This document shows, one piece after another, positions 1 through 6,267 of a DNA stretch of 6,384 nucleotides (the stretch's first letter is position 1; each line of letters opens with the position of its first letter). This DNA is from Nitrospira sp. (GTDB taxonomy: Bacteria > Nitrospirota > Nitrospiria > Nitrospirales > Nitrospiraceae). The stretch spans positions 1 through 6,384 of the forward strand of contig JANYBU010000200.1 in the NCBI GenBank assembly GCA_025360665.1, in the 5' to 3' direction. Below the pieces are notes generated by a model that was not told where the DNA came from, searched no databases, and saw only the letters and a list, made by a program, of their open reading frames with translations. The position numbers were made by a program, and so were the translations under genes.

Positions 1-1
1 T

Positions 2-940
2 ACGTTTCGCCAGTGGATTCATCCGGAAGATCGAGAACGTGTGTTGTCTGAGTTTGCTCAGGCGGTGGCGAACACCCAACCGTGCGAGACAGTCTTTCGC
101 TTTCTTCATGTAAATGGCACCGTGCGGAAGGTGTTGAGCCGCCGGATTCCCATCGAATACGGGACAACCCAACCTGCGATCTATATCGGATTCAATATCG
201 ACATCACGGCTCTGGATCAGATGCAGACCCGCCTCAGTCGAGCCGAGCGGCTGGCGACGCTGGGCCAGGTGGCGGCCGGTATTGCCCATGAAATCAGGAA
301 TCCACTGGTGGGGATCGGTTCCAACGCGTTTCTCTTACTAGACGAATTTGACGCGTCGGACCCGCGGCGTGCCGACTTGGAAATGATCTTGAAAGAGACC
401 AAACGATTGGATCGCATCGTCAATCAGATCATCGATTATGCTCGCCCACGGGAACTCGCTCCGGTGCTGTGCCCTCTGAGCGATCTTGTGGACGAAGTCG
501 TCAAGTTACTCGATTCGACCCTGACCGCCAAGCACCTTGCTGTCACATGTTCCCTCCCTCCAACGCTGACAGGGCTCCATGCCGATCATGACCAAATCGA
601 GCAAGTGCTCTTGAACGTCTTTCACAACGCGATTGACGCATCCCATGATGGAACAGCCATTGACGTGACCGCCTTTGAACTCCCCAGCGGCCAGAATGCC
701 GGCATGGTGATCACGGTAGCGGATCACGGAGTCGGGATTCCCGATGACGCGTTAGCGCACGTGTTTGAGCCGTTTTTTACGAGAGGGAAGCGGCAGGGAA
801 CGGGGTTGGGACTGGCTATCTGCCGTAATATCATCGAGGGTCATGGGGGCAACATCCAAATCACCAGCGAAGTCGGGAAAGGGACGAGCATCAGAATCTG
901 GCTCCCGCTCCGCCAGGAACTCCAATTCGTCGAGGGATAA
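2..940 (+). CDS. PAS-domain sensor histidine kinase (5' end cut by window edge)
   Basis: The membrane or cytosolic sensor half of a two-component system: it autophosphorylates on His and passes phosphate to the regulator encoded 3 nt downstream. The frame is open to the left edge; the first visible residues (TFRQWIHPEDRERV) are the typical end of a PAS_3 fold, so the GTG at 41 is an internal Val codon and the true start lies outside. Numbering from that GTG, a PAC-like strand (YIGFNIDIT) lies at 48-56. The HisKA H-box is around 78-89 with phospho-acceptor His83 in IAHEIRNPL. The HATPase has an N-box with Asn196 (FHNAIDAS), G1 DHGVGIP (228-234), an F-box FEPFF (242-246) and G2 GTGLGLA (253-259). 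All catalytic boxes are intact. The layout matches NtrB/AtoS-type kinases. Sensed signal and any transmembrane part lie upstream and cannot be judged. Confidence 0.95.
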   Translation, partial: TFRQWIHPEDRERVLSEFAQAVANTQPCETVFRFLHVNGTVRKVLSRRIPIEYGTTQPAIYIGFNIDITALDQMQTRLSRAERLATLGQVAAGIAHEIRNPLVGIGSNAFLLLDEFDASDPRRADLEMILKETKRLDRIVNQIIDYARPRELAPVLCPLSDLVDEVVKLLDSTLTAKHLAVTCSLPPTLTGLHADHDQIEQVLLNVFHNAIDASHDGTAIDVTAFELPSGQNAGMVITVADHGVGIPDDALAHVFEPFFTRGKRQGTGLGLAICRNIIEGHGGNIQITSEVGKGTSIRIWLPLRQELQFVEG

Positions 941-943
941 CGC

Positions 944-2332
944 ATGCAACTGACCATCTTCGTGACCGATGATGAACCGGCAATCCGCAACGCTATCATC
1001 AAGCGACTGTCTCGAAAACAACATCGGGTTGTTGGATTTGAGTCGGGCGAGGCTCTGCTGGCTGCGCTGCGTCAAGAGATTCCAGATCTAATCCTTCTCG
1101 ACCTCAAGATGCCTGGTCTCAGCGGACTGGATACCCTCAGAAAACTTCGTCCGCTGGCCCCCCACACCCTGGTCATCTTGCTCACGGCCTATGGCACCGT
1201 TCAAAACGCGGTTGATGCCATGAAGCTCGGGGCCTATGATTTCCTCATCAAAACCGTTGAACTGGATGCGATGGAGCCGGTGCTCGATCGCGCGCTCGAT
1301 CTCTTGAGCCTACGCCGACGTCTTGCAGTAGAGACCGAGCATCATGACAGCCAATATGCGCTCTCCAGCTTGGAAGCACACAGTCCGGCCATGCAACACA
1401 TGCTATCCCAGGTCCGGGACGTGGCCTCGAATCCAAAATCATCTGTGCTGCTCCTAGGCGAGACAGGAACGGGAAAAGAGTATCTTGCGCGTGTCCTACA
1501 TCACAATGGGGTGCGTGCCTCGGGACCCTTTATCGGTGTGAACTGCACCGCCATCCCACGAGAGCTGTTCGAAAGCGAATTGTTTGGTTTTGAACGAGGG
1601 GCCTTCACCGGGGCGGTCCAGCGAAAGATCGGGCTGCTCGAAAAGGCGGAAGGCGGGAGCTTATTCCTCGACGAAATTGGTGACTTAGATCTGACCCTAC
1701 AGGCCAAGTTGTTGCGGGTGATTCAAGAACGCACCATTCGACGTCTTGGGGGAACAGATGATATCGGGGTGGATTTCCGGCTCATCGCCGCGACCAATCG
1801 TGACCTCAAAAAAGCGGTGGCCGAAGGGCGCTTTCGGGAAGATCTCTATTTCCGTTTAAACGTGGTCTCCTTCGAGCTACCTCCGTTACGGAAACGAGTA
1901 GAGGATATTGAGCCCTTATGCCGAAGGGCTGTCATCCGATACGGCAAGGAGTTCGGGAAAGACGTCGTCGATATCGGGCCGGATGCCATGACGCTGTTGC
2001 GGGAGTATGCGTATCCAGGGAACATTCGTGAGCTGCACAATATCATCGAACGGGCCATGATCTTCTGCCATGGCAAGCTGCTGACAGTGGACAACCTTCC
2101 TGCCGAACTGCGGCAGAGACCGGAATCAGTGGCGGTGACCGTTGTGGAGGGAGAAGAGCACATGCTCAGGCTCGAGTCGAAATTAGGGAAACAATCCCTG
2201 GCCGATATCGAGCATGCGATCATTCAGGAAGTGCTTCGGCTGTCGGACTACAATAAAACGACTGCCGCCAGGTATCTCGGCCTCACCCGGTTTGCGTTGG
2301 ATCGGCGCCTCAAAAAAATTATAGAAGAGTAA
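944..2332 (+). CDS. sigma54-dependent NtrC-family response regulator
   Basis: A 462-residue cytoplasmic activator that, once phosphorylated, should hydrolyse ATP to open sigma54 promoters. The receiver domain (about 4-120) has acidic pair Asp9/Asp10, phospho-acceptor Asp53 (LLDLKMPG), Thr81 and Lys103. The AAA+ domain (about 144-375) has Walker A GETGTGKE (172-179), an exact GAFTGA sigma54-contact loop (219-224), Walker B SLFLDEIGDL (239-248) and YPGNIREL (357-364). A Fis-type helix-turn-helix covers about 419-458 (NKTTAARYLGLTRFALDRRL). Length is normal for the NtrC/AtoC/ZraR group. The start is supported by GAGGG 7 nt upstream, inside the last codons of the kinase; the 3-nt gap indicates an operon and probable translational coupling. 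One oddity is Lys-Thr (103-104) where Lys-Pro is usual in receivers. Which member of the family it equals cannot be told; target genes are not in view. Confidence 0.96.
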   Translation: MQLTIFVTDDEPAIRNAIIKRLSRKQHRVVGFESGEALLAALRQEIPDLILLDLKMPGLSGLDTLRKLRPLAPHTLVILLTAYGTVQNAVDAMKLGAYDFLIKTVELDAMEPVLDRALDLLSLRRRLAVETEHHDSQYALSSLEAHSPAMQHMLSQVRDVASNPKSSVLLLGETGTGKEYLARVLHHNGVRASGPFIGVNCTAIPRELFESELFGFERGAFTGAVQRKIGLLEKAEGGSLFLDEIGDLDLTLQAKLLRVIQERTIRRLGGTDDIGVDFRLIAATNRDLKKAVAEGRFREDLYFRLNVVSFELPPLRKRVEDIEPLCRRAVIRYGKEFGKDVVDIGPDAMTLLREYAYPGNIRELHNIIERAMIFCHGKLLTVDNLPAELRQRPESVAVTVVEGEEHMLRLESKLGKQSLADIEHAIIQEVLRLSDYNKTTAARYLGLTRFALDRRLKKIIEE

Positions 2333-2339
2333 CGGACGA

Positions 2340-2660
2340 TTACACCGGATTCGGCGCCACGAACACGAGTACTTTGAGACGCTGGCCTGTGTGATTCTTC
2401 ACACCGTGCTCTTCCCCGGCCGACGCCATGGTCCCCTGCCCTGGACCCAGCACCTGTTTCTCTGAGCCGACTTGAAACGTGCCCTGTCCCTCAAGCACGA
2501 GATAGACTTTATCCTGCTCGCCGTGGCTATGCCCCTTCTGTTCCTGCCCTGGCTCAAAGCAGTAGATGTCGCAGAAGAATCGTGGCGTCTGAAACATGTT
2601 GTTCTTCTTCATATTTTCACTGCTAAACTGCTGATAGTCCGAGAGGTTCACCACGTTCAT
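2340..2660 (-). CDS. small single-domain cupin protein
   Basis: A 106-residue protein with one cupin beta-barrel. Cupin motif 1 is seen at about 38-58: Gly38, His44, His46, Asp50 (or Glu48) and the closing Gly58 of YLVLEG. Motif 2 is about 76-89 with His85 and Asn89 (GEEHGVKN), although the usual Pro of this motif is Ala. These residues would bind one metal ion. Small cupins of this sort may be enzymes, metal or ligand binders, or sensors, so no reaction is assigned. There is no signal peptide, so it is probably cytosolic. The start is firm: AAGGAG lies 7 nt upstream (complement of 2668-2673), overlapping the stop codon of the HdrB-like gene, which shows it is the last gene of that operon. 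It converges on the response regulator with only 7 nt between stop codons. Confidence 0.88.
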   Translation of the reverse strand: MNVVNLSDYQQFSSENMKKNNMFQTPRFFCDIYCFEPGQEQKGHSHGEQDKVYLVLEGQGTFQVGSEKQVLGPGQGTMASAGEEHGVKNHTGQRLKVLVFVAPNPV

Positions 2661-2667
2661 TCGCCAA

Positions 2668-2673
2668 CTCCTT
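2668..2673 (-). promoter_or_regulatory. ribosome binding site of the cupin gene
   Basis: AAGGAG on the minus strand, 7 nt before the ATG at 2660. Its first base coincides with the last base of the upstream gene's TGA stop (2673-2675), an arrangement that favours translation of the two genes from one mRNA. Confidence 0.75.
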
Positions 2674-3572
2674 CAGGAAGGTTGCGGGTGCGTCCGACGA
2701 CGTTCAAGTGTCGCTAGAATAGAATCGACCGAGATCAAATGATGGGAAAAGCCTAAGTCCTTGGCCGGAAGCCCCATCGCCAGGCCCAGTAACTGCGGCA
2801 CATGCAAGATCGGTAAGTGGAGCTCGCGGTTCACCGCACGACCAGCCCGATCCTGATAAATATCCAGGCTCATGTGACAGAGAGGACAGGGCGTCACCAT
2901 AAAATCGGCTCCCTGCTCCTTCGCTTCTTTCATGTGTGCCCCTGCCATGGCCACGGCAATGGCTTCCTTTTCGAGGATGATGGGAAACCCACAGCATTTG
3001 GTTCTCCCAGCATAGGCCACCGGTTCGCCACCGACGGCCTTGATGACACGCTCAAGGGATTGGGGATTCTCAGGATCGTCGAACCCCAGATCCCACGATG
3101 GGCGCAGGATGTAGCAACCATAAAACGGGGCGATGCTAAAATCTCGCATCGGCACGGAGGTCAGCGCACCCAAGCGAGCCAGCCCGATGTCTCGCACCAC
3201 AATCCACAACAGATGTTTGACTTGGACTTGACCGTGGTAGGCCAGACCTTCCGGTGCCAGGAGAGCGTTGATGCGATCCAGGGTCTCTGGCTCTGTCTTC
3301 AATCGTCGATTGGCTGCACTCATGACCCCTTGGCAGGTGCCGCAGATCGTCATGACATCCAGTCCAAGCGCCTCCGCTTGCGCAAACGTCCTGGCGTTGA
3401 ACGCCAACGCCAGATCGGGATGTGCCTCCGTCACCACCCCGGCGCCGCAACAGGCGGCAGCAGTGAGTTCGACGACCTCTATCCCCAATCGGCCGATGAT
3501 CGCCCTCGTCGATTGATACAGTTCCGGTGTCGCCCCTTGCGCTGCACAACCGGGGTAGAGGGCATATTTCAT
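2673..3572 (-). CDS. HdrB-like CCG-domain iron-sulfur protein (heterodisulfide reductase subunit B family)
   Basis: A 299-residue member of the HdrB/CCG family, which holds non-cubane [4Fe-4S] clusters in heterodisulfide reductases and similar subunits of some succinate dehydrogenases and lactate or glycolate oxidases. Two full CCG motifs are present. The first is Cys9, Cys41-Cys42, Cys77 and Cys80; the second is Cys153, Cys193-Cys194, Cys229 and Cys232. Spacing is CX31CCX34CX2C and CX39CCX34CX2C. The N-terminus MKYALYPGC is the usual HdrB start, so the start is trusted even though the Shine-Dalgarno is weak. There is no signal peptide or membrane span. The gene begins 4 nt after the stop of the coiled-coil protein gene and is followed 12 nt later by the cupin. 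No HdrC, HdrA, flavoprotein or SdhA/B gene is in view, so its electron partner is unknown. The family is certain; a role in true CoB-CoM chemistry is unlikely outside methanogens. Confidence 0.93.
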   Translation of the reverse strand: MKYALYPGCAAQGATPELYQSTRAIIGRLGIEVVELTAAACCGAGVVTEAHPDLALAFNARTFAQAEALGLDVMTICGTCQGVMSAANRRLKTEPETLDRINALLAPEGLAYHGQVQVKHLLWIVVRDIGLARLGALTSVPMRDFSIAPFYGCYILRPSWDLGFDDPENPQSLERVIKAVGGEPVAYAGRTKCCGFPIILEKEAIAVAMAGAHMKEAKEQGADFMVTPCPLCHMSLDIYQDRAGRAVNRELHLPILHVPQLLGLAMGLPAKDLGFSHHLISVDSILATLERRRTHPQPS

Positions 3573-3576
3573 GGGT

Positions 3577-4026
3577 CTACCGTGACGGGAGATAAGACCG
3601 GGCCCGTGTGAAAGAATCTCGAAGATCGTCCATCGCAGCTGCCGTTTTCGATTTCACCTGCTCCCAGGAAGAGGCCGTTGCGGAATGAATGTCCTCCGCT
3701 TTTTTCTGGGCCAGGTCTTTCTTCTTTTCTAATTCTCCGATCGCCTTCTGAATGTCCGCTCGTGCTTCCGCCGACGCATGCTTGACTTGCCCACGGAGCT
3801 GCGTGATGCGCACTTGCATCTCATCCAGTTCTGATTGAACCTTTCGCTGAAACGCATCTTTCTGCTGAATCGTATAGTCCTTGGTGGCCGTCACCGCCTC
3901 CTGCGTTTCCCGGATCACCGTGTCACCCGTCACCGGCTTATCCGACGCTCCAGCCGCTGCAACAACGGACATGCTGAGCAGCCCTATCCCCACGATCCCC
4001 CACAACCCTCCGCCATAACTTTTCAT
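3577..4026 (-). CDS. exported coiled-coil protein resembling the Sll1863 stress-response family
   Basis: A 149-residue protein. A Met codon 5 residues earlier (4041) is possible, but GGAGG (complement of 4035-4039) lies 8 nt before the ATG at 4026, inside those extra codons, so 4026 is chosen. Residues 1-27 form a signal peptide: Lys2, hydrophobic stretch WGIVGIGLLSMSVVAAA, and an Ala-Gly-Ala site before Ser28. The mature part is highly charged, Ala/Lys/Glu/Gln-rich and almost wholly helical: roughly 60-120 should be coiled coil (LDEMQVRITQLRGQ, IGELEKKKDLAQKK), ending in a SSWEQVKSKTAAAMDDLRDS segment. The heptad layout and the WEQVK...DDLRDSFTRAR ending recall Sll1863-type stress proteins, here with an export signal. 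It is first gene of the operon with the HdrB-like and cupin genes. It probably acts in the periplasm; its function is not established. Confidence 0.82.
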   Translation of the reverse strand: MKSYGGGLWGIVGIGLLSMSVVAAAGASDKPVTGDTVIRETQEAVTATKDYTIQQKDAFQRKVQSELDEMQVRITQLRGQVKHASAEARADIQKAIGELEKKKDLAQKKAEDIHSATASSWEQVKSKTAAAMDDLRDSFTRARSYLPSR

Positions 4027-4034
4027 AGCAATCG

Positions 4035-4039
4035 CCTCC
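4035..4039 (-). promoter_or_regulatory. ribosome binding site that fixes the start of the coiled-coil protein
   Basis: GGAGG on the minus strand, 8 nt before the ATG at 4026. It overlaps the alternative upstream ATG at 4041 (sequence ATGGAGG), which itself has no comparable site in front of it. The shorter start is therefore preferred, and it also gives a cleaner signal peptide. Confidence 0.7.
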
Positions 4040-4067
4040 ATTCCACCGACGCATACCTACCGTTCGA

Positions 4068-4096
4068 AGTATAACTTCCGCCTTTCGGAAAGTCAC
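4068..4096 (-). promoter_or_regulatory. predicted sigma70-type promoter of the coiled-coil/HdrB-like/cupin operon
   Basis: On the minus strand a -35 box GTGACT (4096-4091, 4 of 6 matches to TTGACA) and a -10 box TATACT (4073-4068, 5 of 6 to TATAAT) are separated by exactly 17 nt. Transcription would begin near 4060, giving a leader of about 35 nt before the ATG at 4026. The spacer contains the inverted repeat TTCCG-CCTTT-CGGAA (4076-4090), which could be an operator. Prediction by eye only. Confidence 0.5.
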
Positions 4097-4123
4097 CGTG
4101 GATGGACCGTGAAGCGCAAGAAC

Positions 4124-4259
4124 CGGCTGTTTGCTCTGGTTTGTCTGGTCTGTCTCGTCTATTTGGTTTCTTTGGTTTGTCTCGCTCATCTAGTTGGACT
4201 AGACCAACTAGATGAACAAAACAAACCAGATTAACCAGATGAACCAGACAAACCGGCAC
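4124..4259. repeat. inverted array of 9-bp repeats (AACCAGACA-like) around a central palindrome
   Basis: The only sizeable gene-free stretch (4027-4315) is mostly this element. Right of a 10-nt centre (4196-4205, GGACTAGACC) six 9-mers run head to tail from 4206 to 4259: AACTAGATG, AACAAAACA, AACCAGATT, AACCAGATG, AACCAGACA, AACCGGCAC. Left of the centre, eight 9-mers of the same kind run on the opposite strand from 4195 down to 4124 (AACTAGATG, AGCGAGACA, AACCAAAGA, AACCAAATA, GACGAGACA, GACCAGACA, AACCAGAGC, AAACAGCCG). The arms are in register; the first six unit pairs agree at 39 of 54 positions, and the inner 12 bp (4186-4197 with 4204-4215) are perfectly complementary. AACCGGC occurs in direct orientation at both outer ends (4121 and 4251). 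It lies between the end of the rtcB-pilZ operon and the promoter of the next one. Role unknown; the remaining 4260-4315 shows nothing. Confidence 0.85.
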
Positions 4260-4315
4260 AGGGAACACATACAGCGAGCAGAGTCTGCCGACTGAGCATA
4301 CGTGGCCGATTGCTG

Positions 4316-4507
4316 TTACGACGCTTCGGACGTCTCGTCAGTCGGCTTCTTCTGGTAGGGGTGCAGTTCCAACTGCGTGACGGTGTGTTGCAAACGAGCC
4401 CATTCTTCAGGAACCAAGGAGAGGAATTCGATACCGAAGCGGCCCTCGCGCGTCCGCTGCACGACGGCTTCCGGATGGTCCTTCGCTGACTCAAGAAGAT
4501 TCGCCAA
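4316..4507 (-). CDS. short ORF duplicating the C-terminus of the neighbouring PilZ protein (probable truncated paralogue)
   Basis: A 63-residue frame starting at a TTG codon inside the end of the PilZ gene (17-nt overlap, different frame). Residues 14-54 align without gaps to 69-109 of the PilZ protein, with 24 of 41 identical, including PEEWARLQHTV. Most differences are conservative (Ile/Leu, Ser/Thr, Leu/Met). The part that would carry the RxxxR and DxSxxG c-di-GMP motifs is absent; the first 13 residues come from the out-of-frame PilZ tail and a junction. It therefore cannot be a complete PilZ domain. No Shine-Dalgarno is seen before the TTG; expression, if any, would rely on coupling to the PilZ stop codon (4491-4493). 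It is either a remnant of an old tandem duplication whose 5' part was deleted, or a small coupled protein. The coding nature of the ancestral copy is well supported; present translation is not. Confidence 0.5.
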   Translation of the reverse strand: MANLLESAKDHPEAVVQRTREGRFGIEFLSLVPEEWARLQHTVTQLELHPYQKKPTDETSEAS

Positions 4508-4850
4508 GTTCAGCAGCCTGTTTGTCCCGTTCGTAGGGCTCCATTTCGATCTGCTTCACTGTGTGCTGGAGACGGGCCCATTCTTCCGGAGCCATCGTCA
4601 CAAACTCAAGGCCGAATTGATGCTCTCGGCTCCATCTAACCACGGCTTGCTGAATTTGAATTGGGGATTCATGCTCCGGCATCGCGATCCGGACCTCCAG
4701 ACAGGCTCCTGGCTGCACATCGGTAAGACTCTGCACTCGGCAGCCACGCAGTGACAGATCGACCACATTGCCCTCCCCACTGACCACCGTGACGGAAATA
4801 AAGGAACTGTGAAACCTAGCAGGAAACCGGGGATGCTGCCGTTTATCCAT
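4491..4850 (-). CDS. PilZ domain protein (predicted c-di-GMP receptor)
   Basis: A 119-residue, single-domain cytosolic protein. The N-terminal RxxxR motif is Arg4-Gln-His-Pro-Arg8, and the second motif is Asp31-Leu-Ser33-Leu-Arg-Gly36 (D/NxSxxG). Together these are the signature for binding cyclic di-GMP. The beta-barrel runs to about residue 84 (VVRWSREHQFGLEF), followed by a conserved helix (PEEWARLQHTV) and a charged tail. Length fits stand-alone PilZ proteins. Start: AAGGAG 6 nt upstream (complement of 4857-4862). The ATG lies 18 nt after the rtcB stop codon, so the two genes are probably co-transcribed. No output domain is attached, so it would act by binding a partner. A diverged copy of its C-terminus follows directly. 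Confidence 0.9.
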   Translation of the reverse strand: MDKRQHPRFPARFHSSFISVTVVSGEGNVVDLSLRGCRVQSLTDVQPGACLEVRIAMPEHESPIQIQQAVVRWSREHQFGLEFVTMAPEEWARLQHTVKQIEMEPYERDKQAAELGESS

Positions 4851-4856
4851 GCGACA

Positions 4857-4862
4857 CTCCTT
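4857..4862 (-). promoter_or_regulatory. ribosome binding site of the PilZ gene
   Basis: AAGGAG on the minus strand, 6 nt before the ATG at 4850 and inside the 18-nt gap after the rtcB stop codon. It allows independent initiation on a shared transcript. Confidence 0.7.
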
Positions 4863-4868
4863 CTGCGA

Positions 4869-6242
4869 TTACCCATTTATATTGCCAATGGGCCGCAATT
4901 CCGCCACCTTTTTTGTAATTCCTGCGCGATCGACTGACTCCACCACTTCAGATATATCTTTGTAGGCCAGGCCTGCCTCCTCCGCGAGGCCTGACATCGA
5001 CACGGCCTTGACCAGAATGCCGCGCTGTTTCATCTGCTGCTGCAACTGCTCGCCGCGAACCGTTCTCTTCGCTTGCGCGCGGGACATCGTTCTTCCGGCC
5101 CCATGCATCGTCGATCCAAACGTGTCGCGCACCGCTTGGTCAGTCCCCACCAACAAGTATGAGCCGGTCTCCATCGAGCCGCCACAGATGACCGGCTGGC
5201 CTGTCTGCCGAAACGTTTCTGGTAGCTCCGGACTCCCCGGCCCAAATGCTCTGGTCGCTCCTTTGCGATGCACCAACAACTCTCCTTCTGCGTACCGTTC
5301 GACCTTGGCGATGTTATGCGCCACGTCATACACCAGCTCCATGCCCAGGGCCTCGGCGGACCGGCCGAAGACCGTCGCGAAGGCTTCGCGAATCTGGTGT
5401 GTGATGACTTGGCGATTGGCAAAGGCCGTGTTCGCGGCACAGTTCATGGCGGAAAAATATTCCTGTCCCTCGGGAGATCGAAACGGCGCGCAGGCCAATT
5501 GCTGATCCTTCACAGTAATGCCGTAGCGGCGCATGGATTTTTCAAACACTTTGAGATAGTCGCTCGCCACCTGATGGCCGAACCCGCGCGAGCCACAATG
5601 GACCATCACGACGATCTGCTCGTGGCCAGTGATGCCGAGTGCCGCAGCCGTGACCGGATCGAATATCCGATCGTTCGAGACCACCTGGACTTCGAGATAG
5701 TGATTGCCCGATCCCAAGGTCCCCAGTTGGTTGATGCCACGTTTAATCGCATGGTCGGTCACGATCGACGGGTCGGCCCCCTCGATGCAGCCGCCTTCTT
5801 CCATGCGCACGAGATCCCGATGCCACCCATATCCCTGCTCCACACACCACTTGGCCCCATGGGTCATCACGCGACGAAATTCCTCCCCCGAGAGCCGAAC
5901 GAATCCACTCGCCCCGACGCCGGCCGGCACCTTTCGAAAGAGTTCGGTCATGAGCTTCTCCAGATATGGCTGCACGTCCGCCAACGTCAAATCTGTTCGA
6001 ATCAGCCGCATGCCGCAGTTGATGTCGTATCCCACACCCCCAGGAGAAATGACGCCGTCCTGCACGTCGAATGCCGCGACACCCCCGATCGGAAATCCAT
6101 AACCCCAATGTCCGTCCGGCATACAAAGCGCATACCGGCGAATACCTGGCAGGCAGGCGACATTAGTCACCTGATCGAAGACCCCGGAATCCATGGCCTG
6201 AAGAATCCCCTTGGCGGCATAAATCCTCGCCGGCACCAGCAT
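4869..6242 (-). CDS. rtcB: RtcB RNA ligase (GTP- and Mn-dependent, 3'-phosphate/5'-OH joining)
   Basis: Joins RNA ends bearing 2',3'-cyclic phosphate or 3'-phosphate to 5'-OH ends through a His-GMP intermediate; in bacteria linked to RNA repair. The 457-residue product is archaeal-type RtcB throughout. Predicted metal ligands are Asp73 and Cys76 (GYDINCG), His181 (SGNHYLE, with Asn180 and Glu184), His215 (VHCGSRG) and His309 (YDVAHN). The nucleophile is His380 in STMHGAGR. Also typical are PDGHWGYGFPIGG (42-54) and RKGATRAF (326-333). The N-terminus is short: it begins at the VPARIY strand, whereas the Pyrococcus protein has about 20 residues before it. The frame stays open upstream to a TAG at 6291-6293 but offers no ATG, GTG or TTG, and the only SD-like GGAG is 17 nt away. 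An IS30-type end lies just upstream and may have removed the native start. No archease gene is in view. Confidence 0.96.
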   Translation of the reverse strand: MLVPARIYAAKGILQAMDSGVFDQVTNVACLPGIRRYALCMPDGHWGYGFPIGGVAAFDVQDGVISPGGVGYDINCGMRLIRTDLTLADVQPYLEKLMTELFRKVPAGVGASGFVRLSGEEFRRVMTHGAKWCVEQGYGWHRDLVRMEEGGCIEGADPSIVTDHAIKRGINQLGTLGSGNHYLEVQVVSNDRIFDPVTAAALGITGHEQIVVMVHCGSRGFGHQVASDYLKVFEKSMRRYGITVKDQQLACAPFRSPEGQEYFSAMNCAANTAFANRQVITHQIREAFATVFGRSAEALGMELVYDVAHNIAKVERYAEGELLVHRKGATRAFGPGSPELPETFRQTGQPVICGGSMETGSYLLVGTDQAVRDTFGSTMHGAGRTMSRAQAKRTVRGEQLQQQMKQRGILVKAVSMSGLAEEAGLAYKDISEVVESVDRAGITKKVAELRPIGNING

Positions 6243-6267
6243 GCCAGCTTGAGTTCTAACTCCAAGT

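Noticed and set aside
2817..3611. Open frame of about 264 codons on the + strand opposite the HdrB-like gene
   Set aside because: It is the antisense shadow of a gene with ten conserved cysteines; its translation is rich in His, Arg and Pro without family features.
4186..4215. Simple intrinsic terminator for the rtcB-pilZ operon
   Set aside because: The 12-bp stem is perfect but AT-rich and no run of U follows on the minus strand; termination remains possible but is not supported.
4124..4259. CRISPR array
   Set aside because: Units are 9 bp, contiguous, lack spacers and switch orientation at the centre.
4023..4268. Minus-strand frame through the 9-bp array that reads as a periodic Leu-Val protein
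   Set aside because: The apparent protein repeat follows from a 9-bp (three-codon) DNA period; it runs through an inverted repeat and the promoter region and has no ribosome binding site.
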